Source of the DNA: Moorella thermoacetica
Lineage (GTDB): Bacteria > Bacillota > DSM-521 > Neomoorellales > Neomoorellaceae
NCBI RefSeq assembly: GCF_001267405.1
Contig: NZ_CP012369.1
Coordinates: forward strand, 2,072,001 to 2,136,000
DNA: 64,000 nt
Direction: 5' to 3'
Position numbers and translations under genes: made by a program. Below the pieces are notes generated by a model. It ran no database searches and had not been told where the DNA came from. It worked only from the letters and a program-made list of their open reading frames with translations. Below are positions 40,563 to 49,090 of the stretch, piece after piece; within the stretch, counting starts at the first letter, position 1; each line of letters starts with the position of its first letter.

Positions 40563-41879
40563 TTATTCTTCTTTCTGTCTGAGTGGCAATAGCTGATTAA
40601 GTATAATGGCCGTTATCCCCCCTACCGCAACACCGGATCCCAGGATAACTGTAAGGTAAGATGGTAAATGCTCTAGTGCACCTTCTGGATGCAACCCAAA
40701 ACCCATCCCCAGGGCAACTGAGATAGCAAAAATGAAAATCTCCCGTTCCCCAAAAACTTTTGCTTCGCGGAACTGTAAAATACCTGATCCTGCAATTGCG
40801 CCAAACATTACCAGGGCAGCACCACCAAGTACTGGCGCGGGCATACTTGCAATCAGAGCCGCAAATTTTGGTACGAGGCCCATAAGCAATAATATAATGC
40901 CACTGACAGCTACAGCAAAGCGACTGGCCACTCCTGTAATACTTATGACCCCAATGTTCTGGCTAAAGGAAGTGATTGATAACCCATTGAATAAAACTGC
41001 AATTGATGACAGCAAACCGTCAACACTGATTGCTCCGGATAACTCGCGCCGACCTATTTCCTTATGAGCTACTAAGCCTGTTGCATAAGTATCCCCTATA
41101 GTCTCCAGCATAGAGGCAAATTGTGCTACCAGAACCGCTAAAATAGCAGGAAACGAAAACTTTGGCAGTCCAAAGGAAAAAACTTTTGGTATAGCAAACC
41201 ATGTTGCCTCCTTGACCAACCCAAGATTCAAAACACCAGCGATACCAGCAGCCAGGTAACCTACAACAATGGCCAGAGCAACAGATATAGAAGGCCAAAA
41301 TCCTTTTGTAAATTGGTTAATCAAAATCAGTATAACTAAAACTAAACCACCGATAGCAAAACTTATTGGCTGACCAAACAGCGAGCTTTCCCCACCTGCT
41401 AGCCAAGTAAAACCTAGGGGCATCAATCCCATACCAATCAAGACAACAACGGTCCCTGTAACAACTGGAGGTACATATTTCTGAATACGCCAAACGAAAA
41501 AGCTAAAAACAAATTCAACGATACCACCAACAATAACTGCTCCAAGAATAGCCTGGATACCCAATTGAGAACCTACGCTTATAAATGGCGATATAAAGAC
41601 AAATGCTGTACCCATACATATAGGGAGGCGAGCACCCAGCCTACCAATACCAAGGGATTGGACTAATGTCCCAATCCCACTGGTTAAAAGCGAACCTTGA
41701 ACGAGAATAGTAATCTGTTCGCCGGGTAATTTTAATGCAGTGCCAACCATTAGGGGTACAGCTACGATACCGGCAAACATAGCCAGGACATGCTGGATCC
41801 CATACATAATTAAGTATGGGAGGGCAGGTTTTTCGTCCACACCAATAAAACGACTACTCACCGTTTTCCCCCTCTTCAT
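40563..41879 (-). CDS. NCS2-family nucleobase permease
   Basis: A 438-residue membrane protein with about fourteen helices, of the nucleobase:cation symporter-2 (uracil/xanthine permease) family. Marks are the MYGIQHVLAMFAG start, ATGLVAHKEIGRRELSGAISVDGLLS with the conserved acidic residue in the SMLETIGDTYATG segment, and SQNIGVISITGVASR. The substrate should be a uracil-, xanthine- or cyanurate-like ring. In this operon with a cyanuric acid/barbiturate ring hydrolase it most likely imports that ring compound. Confidence 0.92.
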   Translation of the reverse strand: MKRGKTVSSRFIGVDEKPALPYLIMYGIQHVLAMFAGIVAVPLMVGTALKLPGEQITILVQGSLLTSGIGTLVQSLGIGRLGARLPICMGTAFVFISPFISVGSQLGIQAILGAVIVGGIVEFVFSFFVWRIQKYVPPVVTGTVVVLIGMGLMPLGFTWLAGGESSLFGQPISFAIGGLVLVILILINQFTKGFWPSISVALAIVVGYLAAGIAGVLNLGLVKEATWFAIPKVFSFGLPKFSFPAILAVLVAQFASMLETIGDTYATGLVAHKEIGRRELSGAISVDGLLSSIAVLFNGLSITSFSQNIGVISITGVASRFAVAVSGIILLLMGLVPKFAALIASMPAPVLGGAALVMFGAIAGSGILQFREAKVFGEREIFIFAISVALGMGFGLHPEGALEHLPSYLTVILGSGVAVGGITAIILNQLLPLRQKEE

Positions 41880-41885
41880 AATTTC

Positions 41886-41905
41886 ATTACCTTAATTCAA
41901 GTAAT
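41886..41905. promoter_or_regulatory. Imperfect 20-bp dyad before the NCS2 permease gene
   Basis: ATTAC and GTAAT half-sites bracket a nearly symmetric centre, eight of ten positions pairing, just upstream of the permease start. It could be an operator or an internal promoter element. Confidence 0.3.
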
Positions 41906-41967
41906 TATGGCAATGCGAGTATACATGGTATAGTCTTTCGTTGACGATATTTGAACGGCAGGAGTGT

Positions 41968-42414
41968 CTACTTGTAAATTACTAAGTTTACACCAATTAA
42001 TAGAAGGATTATACCTATTAAACGCAGCGAGTTAAGAGCTATACGAGGAGCGCCTAATAGACCAAAATGATCGATTATTGCCGCCATAATAAGTTGACCT
42101 GTAATCGCCGCAGAAAGTACCCCTCCTGCACCGAGTTTGGGAATAATCGTCGTCATACCAAGTACGACAGCAGCACCGATTGCCCCTCCCATATAATATA
42201 CAGGGTTAACACGACTAAGTGCTGCGAAATCGAGGGGGTCTTTTGTTAACCATTGAGTAATCACAACTGATATTATTAGCAGCAATGAACCAATTAAAAA
42301 AGAAATTGTGGATGCCATCAGGGGGCCAGTTGATCGGGCCAACCCGGCATTTATCACCGGCTGAAGCGCCCATATAGCTCCGATACCAAGGGCCAAAAAG
42401 AAAAATACGAGCAT
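41968..42414 (-). CDS. YdcZ-type DMT-superfamily membrane protein
   Basis: About 149 residues with five hydrophobic helices (LGIGAIWALQPVINAGLAR, MASTISFLIGSLLLIISVV, YYMGGAIGAAVVLGMTTIIPKLGA, VLSAAITGQLIMAAIIDHFG, RLIGIILLLIGVNLVIY), the length and pattern of the YdcZ (DUF606) family. These are half-size drug/metabolite-type transporters that probably work as dimers; substrates are mostly unknown. ATG 42414 is chosen because AAAGGTGAAGG precedes it; the longer TTG start at 42450 has none. It is cotranscribed with the ring hydrolase and the NCS2 permease. Confidence 0.78.
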   Translation of the reverse strand: MLVFFFLALGIGAIWALQPVINAGLARSTGPLMASTISFLIGSLLLIISVVITQWLTKDPLDFAALSRVNPVYYMGGAIGAAVVLGMTTIIPKLGAGGVLSAAITGQLIMAAIIDHFGLLGAPRIALNSLRLIGIILLLIGVNLVIYK

Positions 42415-42492
42415 GACCTTCACCTTTAATCTAGTTATATTAAGCTGCAAGATGCCATTCAGGGGGCCATTGATAATGGCCCCCTTGCCTTC

Positions 42493-43596
42493 CTACACCC
42501 TGGCAATAACAGCAATTGGGCCACCGCCATCAGGCCCTTGATGCTCTGCACCACCGGAAACGTAGACCATAGGATCTCCTACCACGCTGGCAATAACAGC
42601 ATTTACTACTGCTCGCGCCGAGCGGGTATGATTGATATCAGAGTCATCAAGCATCGTGTTACGCCTACCCCTTACTGTACCAGAAGATGCGGCCTCAGCC
42701 TTGGCCAGTACATTAACGATCTTAGCAAGCTCTTCTGCTGGCGGGCAACAATCAAATTTTAAACCGGCATCTTTAAGGGCAGCACGTACTGCATCAGCGT
42801 CAATGGCATCCTTCATAACAGAGTGGCCTATAACCAAATCACTGGCACTATTGGTAGAGTTTCCTACTACGATAATTTCGTCATTAAGAAGTTCAACCCC
42901 CGCTGACGTCGAAGCCACACTAGAGTAGAGATTCCAGTCATGACAAATTGCTTCGTTGCTAATCTTATCCGCAGATATCTCGCCCAGTGCGAGGGCCACT
43001 CCGAGAGCTGAGGCGCCACGTGAGTAAGCCATTGATTTATAAGTGTCATTTACCACAACATCTTTCCCGCGTCGCTTGGCATCCTCAATTCTTTCAGCAG
43101 TCAAAAGCGGGCACTTTATCTGAACAAAGTGAACGTCGCGGGGATCATCTATTTGGGCGTCTTTCATAGCCTCTTTTACAGCTCGAGCCACTTCGTTTAC
43201 CTGTTCCATCCGGCCCAATTCTTCCGGCAGAAAGTCCCGCGTAAAAGCTACGCCTACTGCCAAGCGCTTTCCTGGCTTAGCTGGTTCCTGGACATCTTTT
43301 CGGACAAAGACAGTAATGTGCGGCGTCATAACACCCTCAGTACCGCCTGACATTATAAACGCAACTTTTTTTACAACTTCTTCGCGGCTTATTCCCAATT
43401 TTTCTGCTAGATACATTGCTAGAGATTGGGTAGCAAAACCGCGAGTAAAATCGTTAACACAACCATTACCTTCCGTCTTGCCCAGAATAGCTACAATTTC
43501 AGCCGGATTAATCTTCCCTGAGTCAATCAAAGTAGCCAACCCGCTGATATCATCAGGTGAGGCTGTTGGGATACGAAAGACTTCAACTTTTTGCAT
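42493..43596 (-). CDS. atzD: Cyanuric acid amidohydrolase / barbiturase family
   Basis: A 367-residue ring-opening amidohydrolase with three similar domains. The expected Ser-Lys pairs are present: Lys40/Ser83 ([16 protein letters not shown]), Lys161/Ser231 ([17 protein letters not shown]) and Ser347 ([16 protein letters not shown]) with a Lys near 292-299. The family hydrolyses cyanuric acid to carboxybiuret, or barbiturate to ureidomalonate. A thermostable cyanuric acid hydrolase is known from Moorella, which supports the first. Neighbours suggest that the ureido product is then cleaved by phosphate to carbamoyl phosphate. Confidence 0.92.
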
Positions 43597-43640
43597 GTTA
43601 AAACCCCCTCATTTTTTATAAACGCATCGTTCGCCACCTG

Positions 43641-45053
43641 TTAGGAAATAGTTTCAGCGAGACGATGCAGTGCTGCTACAAAACACTCCATAGGCGCCCG
43701 GACAAGACCGGCCCCTATCTGCCCCACACCTGCCTCACGGTGGGCAATACCTGTATTGATGATTGGATTAATGCCTGTTTCAACAACCTTTAAAACATCA
43801 ATCCCTGTTGGGGTTGGCCGAAAACCGAGATTAGGAATAGTGTAGGCAGGGTTTGAGGTCAAAGTAATATTGTACATCTCTAGGGTATAGTTAAGGGCAT
43901 CCTGAGGGGTACCACCTACAAACTGCACAATAGCTGGTGCCGCTGCCATAGCAAAGCCGCCAAGACCGCACGTTTCAGTAATAGCACTGTCTCCTAGATC
44001 AGGGTTAGCATCTTCATCGTTGTACCCAGGGAAATAGAGCCCTTTAACATATGGCGCCGGAGCTGTAAACCACTCATTACCAAGCCCGCTGACGCGAATA
44101 CCAAACTCTACCCCATTACGTGCCATAGCCGTAACAAGTGTACTTCCAGGGATTCCATGTGCGGCATCGAGGATTGCCTTACAGGCGGCCATGGAAATAT
44201 TAAGATAGAAATGATCGTTTTTGGCCAGGAAAGAAGCAACCTCCTCCAGTTTGTTAGGTGGACAGGTTTTAACTAATGCAGGCATCAAGGTACGTGTCAA
44301 TAAGGAAGTTGCCGCCAGGTTGCGATTGTGGCATTCGTCTCCCATCTGGAGAGCTTTGGCAGTAAGAGTCTTGAGGTCTACACCACCACATGCCAAAATG
44401 GCATTGCGTAACGCCGGTGCCAGGACATCACGAATCCAGCGCAAACGCTCTATAATTTCGGGAGAATTGGCACCGAAACGCAAGACCTTGCCCAAGCCTT
44501 CATTAAAGTTTGAGTATGCCCGGTTTCCAGCGGTTTCATTTTCAACAACAAAAACTGGCATAGAAGCTGAAATAATCCCGGACATAGGACCAACAGCGCT
44601 ATATTCGTGACAGGGAGCAAACTTTATTTCGCCACTAGCAGCCAATTTCTCGGCTTGCTCTGCATTATCTGCCAAGCCTTCATAGATAAGTGCACCAATA
44701 ACAGCACCCCGCATAGGCCCGCACATTTTACTCCATGTAATCGGCGGACCAGAGTGCAATATCATATTGCGCTCGAAGCCAGGTATTACCTCGCCAGCAA
44801 GCTTGATATCGATAAGCTTCGGTTGCGCTTCCAGTAAACGATTGATAGCTTTTTGATTGGCGGTGTTAATAACATCAATATTTTCTTCAATCAAGGCCAA
44901 CAGTCGGACAAGATGCGGGTCGCCATTGGCGGGCGGTCTCCATTCTACATGTATATTAGCGACGCCCAGCGAAGTCAAGTCATGGGCAAAAGACTCAAGC
45001 CCTACATTAACAACCTTGACAGGACCATTTATTAAATCTCTACTTAAAGTCAT
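43641..45053 (-). CDS. ylbE: YlbE/AllG-type carbamoyltransferase component
   Basis: A 470-residue cytoplasmic protein of the DUF1116 family, recognised by KMCGPMRGAVIGALIYEGLA, KFAPCHEYSAVGPMSGIISASMPVFVVEN, CHNRNLAATSLLTRTL, and the Gly-rich ETCGLGGFAMAAAPAIVQFVGG. In Escherichia coli YlbE (AllG), FdrA (AllF) and YlbF (AllH) together form oxamate carbamoyltransferase, which phosphorolyses oxalurate to oxamate and carbamoyl phosphate. All three are adjacent here. ATG 45053 has GGAGGG upstream and starts two bases after the fdrA stop. Confidence 0.92.
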   Translation of the reverse strand: MTLSRDLINGPVKVVNVGLESFAHDLTSLGVANIHVEWRPPANGDPHLVRLLALIEENIDVINTANQKAINRLLEAQPKLIDIKLAGEVIPGFERNMILHSGPPITWSKMCGPMRGAVIGALIYEGLADNAEQAEKLAASGEIKFAPCHEYSAVGPMSGIISASMPVFVVENETAGNRAYSNFNEGLGKVLRFGANSPEIIERLRWIRDVLAPALRNAILACGGVDLKTLTAKALQMGDECHNRNLAATSLLTRTLMPALVKTCPPNKLEEVASFLAKNDHFYLNISMAACKAILDAAHGIPGSTLVTAMARNGVEFGIRVSGLGNEWFTAPAPYVKGLYFPGYNDEDANPDLGDSAITETCGLGGFAMAAAPAIVQFVGGTPQDALNYTLEMYNITLTSNPAYTIPNLGFRPTPTGIDVLKVVETGINPIINTGIAHREAGVGQIGAGLVRAPMECFVAALHRLAETIS

Positions 45054-45055
45054 GA

Positions 45056-46618
45056 TTAAACCCTCCGGCTTTCGTGTAACTTGATAATCCTTCCCGCCGC
45101 CCGTGCTGCTTCCGCATTGGATGGTAAGACGAAAATCCCTTCTTTTTCGAGGACTTTGACCTGTTCACTAAGAGGTTGCGGGTCGGCTTCGGTACCACAC
45201 ACAAAGGCAATTACTGCCGGATTATTGCTCGGATAAGCATCCCGGGCACGGGCCACTGCGCGGGCCAGTTCCCCTGCCGGGTCAGCGTGACTCCCATAAC
45301 CTGTAACTACATCACAAAGGATAACGCCTACTTCCGGATCAGCATACTCCTGCATTAAACGTTCGTTGCGAGGAAGGGGATCTATCATAGGATGGGGACG
45401 CCCTCTTGTAAACTCGTCATCCCCTAAATCCACAATGGTATGCTTGTGGCTTTTCCTTGCTGAAGGTAATTTTAGTTCTGGTTTTAATGGGATATTGGAG
45501 AAGATATCACCGACGATATCGCTGAGTATCACCATTGCCTCGTCGGCTAGGGTGCCCCCTGTAAACAGGCCACGAATATAACGCTGGTTCGGGCCCAGCT
45601 GGCTTTCCAGCATGGCGATCTGTTTTGAGTAATCTCCCCAGTAATTTTCCGGCATGGCAACTGCTTCTTCTCCATTGGCCAAAGCGACTGCCTTGTAAGC
45701 CGCATCTTCGATGGTTGCGGCACCCACAACACCAGCTGACTGGATGGCATTTAAATCGCCTTTAAGCAAATTCACTACTACAGGTTTCTTACACTGCTTA
45801 ACCCTATCCAGTATTTTATTTGCCGTCCGTGGTCCGGCAGGTTTTGAGATCAATAAAATAACCTCTGTCGCAGGGTCATCTTCAAGAAGATCAATACCGA
45901 GAAGCATCATTTGCCCGCCAACTTCATCTAAGAGGTCCCTGCCTCCAGTGCCTATGGCGTGGGAAATACCTCCTCCCAAACGCTCGATCAGAACAGTGGC
46001 TTCTTGGATACCGGTTCCTGAAGCGCCAACAATCCCTATCTTGCCACGAGCAACAACGTTGGCAAAGGCAAGGGGCACCCCATCAATAATTGCCGTGCCA
46101 CAATCCGGCCCCATTACCAGCAGTCCTTTCTTAGTTCCGATTTGCTTGAGCCGGACCTCATCTTCAAGCGTAACGTTATCACTAAATAGATGCACGTTAA
46201 GTCCCAGGTTCAGTGCTTTAAGCGCCTCAGCTGCCGCATATGTTCCTGGTACAGAGATAAGGGCCAGATTTGCACCAGGTAAAGCCTCTACTGCACTTCG
46301 TAAGGTCTTAGGAAATTGCTGTTTAGTCTCACCCTGTTGCACTTCAGCACGGTTGAGAAGTTTTTCCGCCAACTCCACAGCCTTTTGTGCCTGCTCTTCT
46401 GTATCTACCGCCACGATTATCGCCAGATCATCGGCATTGGCAGCAGCTACTTCTGGCACCAACATACCTATATCCTGTAAAGTGCTCTTATTCATCTCCG
46501 TCGCCATAATCACAGATGCTTGCTTTACCCCGTCCTGCTTACGGAGTTCAGCAGATAACTTCATGAGTTTTACAGAATCCTGATACATCTTAGGTTTAAT
46601 TAGCCAGCGAATAACCAC
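45056..46618 (-). CDS. fdrA: FdrA/AllF-type acyl-CoA-synthetase-fold protein
   Basis: A 520-residue protein with the layout of succinyl-CoA synthetase alpha and beta pieces: a CoA-binding-like Rossmann domain (about 110-250, with LVMGPDCGTAIIDG and IGIVGASGTGIQEATVLIERLGGGISHAIGTGGRDL) and a ligase-like domain (about 345-510, with RGLFTGGTLADEAM and VILCDVVTGYGSHADPAGEL). In E. coli it is one of three proteins of oxamate carbamoyltransferase. The start overlaps the end of the DUF2877 gene by 23 bases, so the three components are coupled. Confidence 0.93.
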   Translation of the reverse strand: MVIRWLIKPKMYQDSVKLMKLSAELRKQDGVKQASVIMATEMNKSTLQDIGMLVPEVAAANADDLAIIVAVDTEEQAQKAVELAEKLLNRAEVQQGETKQQFPKTLRSAVEALPGANLALISVPGTYAAAEALKALNLGLNVHLFSDNVTLEDEVRLKQIGTKKGLLVMGPDCGTAIIDGVPLAFANVVARGKIGIVGASGTGIQEATVLIERLGGGISHAIGTGGRDLLDEVGGQMMLLGIDLLEDDPATEVILLISKPAGPRTANKILDRVKQCKKPVVVNLLKGDLNAIQSAGVVGAATIEDAAYKAVALANGEEAVAMPENYWGDYSKQIAMLESQLGPNQRYIRGLFTGGTLADEAMVILSDIVGDIFSNIPLKPELKLPSARKSHKHTIVDLGDDEFTRGRPHPMIDPLPRNERLMQEYADPEVGVILCDVVTGYGSHADPAGELARAVARARDAYPSNNPAVIAFVCGTEADPQPLSEQVKVLEKEGIFVLPSNAEAARAAGRIIKLHESRRV

Positions 46619-47513
46619 TACGCTGCATCTCCTTTCCGTTTTCTAGGGCCAACAGCAATCCAATAGCTGTATCTGTACCCGAAGATGCACCCCTTGCTAG
46701 TAATTTTTTCATGTTATTGCCAACTGCTTCTGGCTCCCCCCCCGCAATTGCCTTTAGCAAGGCTGTGAGCGGTTCCATATAGTACCCTCTACAAGCCCAC
46801 CTGATATGTGTTTGGCTAATTTCGTTTGTACGTGCAAGGGACGACAGCACGTTGGACTGCATCATTTTTTTAATCTCCCGGGCGCGGGAACTTATGGTCG
46901 ATATTAAATCCAACCCGCTCATGTAACCCACAAGCAGATCATCCCCCGAGGGAGTCAAACCTGGTCCCAAGCCCAAAAGAGTTTTTACTGCTACATCCGC
47001 AATAAACTGCCATTCGTCTCGGTTCCAGCTTATCCGGAGGAGTTCGATGCCCTGCTTACCCCTTTGTATCACAACCTTATCGATAGGGTCACTGGCAGGG
47101 GAAGCACTGCCGTTAAAGGCGCAAAGCATCGGTCCCTTACCGTAGGTAAATAAAAGCGACCACAAGGAATCCAGAGACACATGCTTCAGGCCAAAATCGC
47201 ATGGTGAGTAAATACGTACTGCATAAATGCAACGCCTCATTAATAATACCGTGTCAATGCTAGAAGTCGGACCTTTACTAAAAACTAATTGTTCCCCAAC
47301 CAGGATGCGATTGTATAAGGCGTTCCATTCATGTTCGCTCAGCAGCACATTAATGGGCCCGCGCCCTATAGACTGGCTACCTACGCACACGAGACCAGCC
47401 GGGGCTCGGCAATAAAGTGAACGTTTGGATATGGAGATTACTTCAGTAGAAGTCAGTCCTTCTAGAGTCGCCCAGGCTCCGATACCTACAGAAAGAGCCT
47501 CCAAGGTATGCAC
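46596..47513 (-). CDS. ylbF: DUF2877 protein, YlbF/AllH type
   Basis: A 305-residue cytoplasmic protein. The family signature LLGLGPGLTPSGDDLLVGYMSGL is in the second half, followed by TNEISQTHIRWACRGYYMEPLTALLKAI. It is the third component of oxamate carbamoyltransferase-type complexes in E. coli (AllH). It lies 11 bases after the transporter gene and overlaps fdrA. The catalytic role within the complex is not clear from sequence. Confidence 0.88.
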   Translation of the reverse strand: MHTLEALSVGIGAWATLEGLTSTEVISISKRSLYCRAPAGLVCVGSQSIGRGPINVLLSEHEWNALYNRILVGEQLVFSKGPTSSIDTVLLMRRCIYAVRIYSPCDFGLKHVSLDSLWSLLFTYGKGPMLCAFNGSASPASDPIDKVVIQRGKQGIELLRISWNRDEWQFIADVAVKTLLGLGPGLTPSGDDLLVGYMSGLDLISTISSRAREIKKMMQSNVLSSLARTNEISQTHIRWACRGYYMEPLTALLKAIAGGEPEAVGNNMKKLLARGASSGTDTAIGLLLALENGKEMQRSGYSLAN

Positions 47514-47524
47514 CCTTTCTTCAC

Positions 47525-48760
47525 TTAAAGGAAGAGACCTAATATGATAAGTAACACAAGGACTCCAAACACATATGGCGCATTATTGCGGACAACGCTT
47601 TCAATTTCCATTTCGAATGTCTGGGAGAGAGCAGCAACATTAATCTGTACAGGGCTCATCTGCGTACCCATACCGATAGCCAGGGCCACAAGTCCCATTT
47701 GCAAAGGAGTAAGGCCAACAGCAGCCAGAACGGGAACCACCAGGCTAATTACGCCAACGCTATACGCTCCAGCCGGTACAGCTACGATGAAGCCAGCCAA
47801 AATTGCTGTCGATACGAAGATAAAAGATGGGGCACTAGCCGCAATCTGAGCTATATATTTAAAGGTACCAATTTCTGAAAGGATATTAATGAAACCCAGG
47901 AAAACACCGATTGCAAACAAACGTGTGAGGATGAAAGAAGAACCTTGAATTAAGTTCTCCGCCATCTTATCCATAGAGGATTTTGTTAAAATTGTTGCTA
48001 GCACAAGAGTGCTGATCATGTTAAAAGGTGCTGTAAAGACATGATAACCACCAAATAGCATATTTAAATACTTACCGGCGACAACTACAATGATAAAGTA
48101 GAGAGGTGGAAGAGCAGTTCTTACTATCTGTCCCATGGACATGGGTTCATTATTTTCTTCGTTTAAAATACGTCCCCTTCGCCAAACTCCATAAGCCGCC
48201 AGGGTGATACCAATTATCCAAAATAAGATCGTAAATGGAAACATTTGATTAACATAGGTACCAACATCCATCTTTGCGATTTTAGAAATTGTGGCACTCT
48301 CGGCAGAAGCTGGGGATGTCTCAAAACTCGCTGCTGTTGCAATCGCCATACCTGCAATTAGTTCTGGAACTGCTCCTACCGCAGCAAATGCCAATGGGCC
48401 GGTTACCATTGTATTTCCTGCCCCAAGACCAGCAGCGTAAGTTGCTAGCGCCTGAATGAGCACGATAGCAGCAGCCACTAGATATACTCTATTGCCGGTG
48501 ATTTTCCGGCTAAGTCGAAGCAGAGCATCAAATCCTCCCGTCTTGGCAACAGCAAGGGCCGTCGCGGAATACATTATCGGTGTCGTCATAGACATCATGC
48601 CGGGAATAGCATCCATTATTATTTTTGTCGCCGACGCCAGGCCCATATGACCGATAATCATAGCAACAATTGCACCACTGATACCCGCGACTATCATATG
48701 CTTCCTCATAACAAGGACGGCGATGATAACAAGAAGCGGCAAAAGTACAATTGCACTCAT
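47525..48760 (-). CDS. Putative organic anion transporter, about 11-12 helices
   Basis: A 411-residue integral membrane protein with two similar halves, each with a polar re-entrant segment: AAGLGAGNTMVTGPLAFAAVG and ALAIGMGTQMSPVQINVAAL. This resembles GntP/CitMHS-type members of the ion-transporter superfamily. It is the first gene of the operon with the carbamoyltransferase components. It may export the amide product or import a ureido acid; the substrate is unknown. AGGAGGG precedes ATG 48760. Confidence 0.75.
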   Translation of the reverse strand: MSAIVLLPLLVIIAVLVMRKHMIVAGISGAIVAMIIGHMGLASATKIIMDAIPGMMSMTTPIMYSATALAVAKTGGFDALLRLSRKITGNRVYLVAAAIVLIQALATYAAGLGAGNTMVTGPLAFAAVGAVPELIAGMAIATAASFETSPASAESATISKIAKMDVGTYVNQMFPFTILFWIIGITLAAYGVWRRGRILNEENNEPMSMGQIVRTALPPLYFIIVVVAGKYLNMLFGGYHVFTAPFNMISTLVLATILTKSSMDKMAENLIQGSSFILTRLFAIGVFLGFINILSEIGTFKYIAQIAASAPSFIFVSTAILAGFIVAVPAGAYSVGVISLVVPVLAAVGLTPLQMGLVALAIGMGTQMSPVQINVAALSQTFEMEIESVVRNNAPYVFGVLVLLIILGLFL

Positions 48761-48893
48761 TTTTTTCCCTCCTAATAAGTATTAGTGGAACCGTCTATCA
48801 CTTCCATATTTTGTTATTATTAAAACTCCCTTCTTTACTAAGTAATTTTCCGGATTTTTGCCCAAAGCAAATCTCCACTGCAAAAGCATTTCT

Positions 48894-48913
48894 GGTAATT
48901 AGATCCAATTACC
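48894..48913. promoter_or_regulatory. Near-perfect 20-bp palindrome, likely PucR operator
   Basis: GGTAATT (48894-48900) and AATTACC (48907-48913) flank AGATCC, and only one base pair of ten breaks the symmetry. It lies about 135 bases upstream of the transporter gene, a typical activator distance. Confidence 0.55.
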
Positions 48914-49047
48914 TGTCCCCTACATTTGTAATTTAACATTAATGAGCCAACCGCCTCTATGTTAAATTTATACAAAAGATTGCCGTGTCAATTAGTCAAA
49001 TATCAACAAAGTTAAACAATCTCGCGCAAGTGAAGCATAACTTTTAG

Positions 49048-49078
49048 ATAAAAAACACCACCAATATAAGCGGTGGCT
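49048..49078 (-). terminator. Terminator of the pucR locus
   Basis: On the minus strand CCACC and GGTGG pair around GCTTATATT, followed by TGTTTTTT. It is about 15 bases after the pucR stop. Confidence 0.75.
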
Positions 49079-49090
49079 CCAAATTTCAAG

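Larger units (their letters stand above)
48761..49090. other. Regulatory interval between pucR and the catabolic operon
   Basis: It contains the 20-bp palindrome at 48894-48913 and the pucR terminator at 49048-49078. It must hold the operon promoter on the minus strand, for which no consensus boxes were found. Confidence 0.5.

Noticed and set aside
45711-46583. Plus-strand frame of 290 codons, Ser/Thr/Pro-rich
   Set aside because: It is antisense to fdrA, which has family motifs and coupled neighbours.
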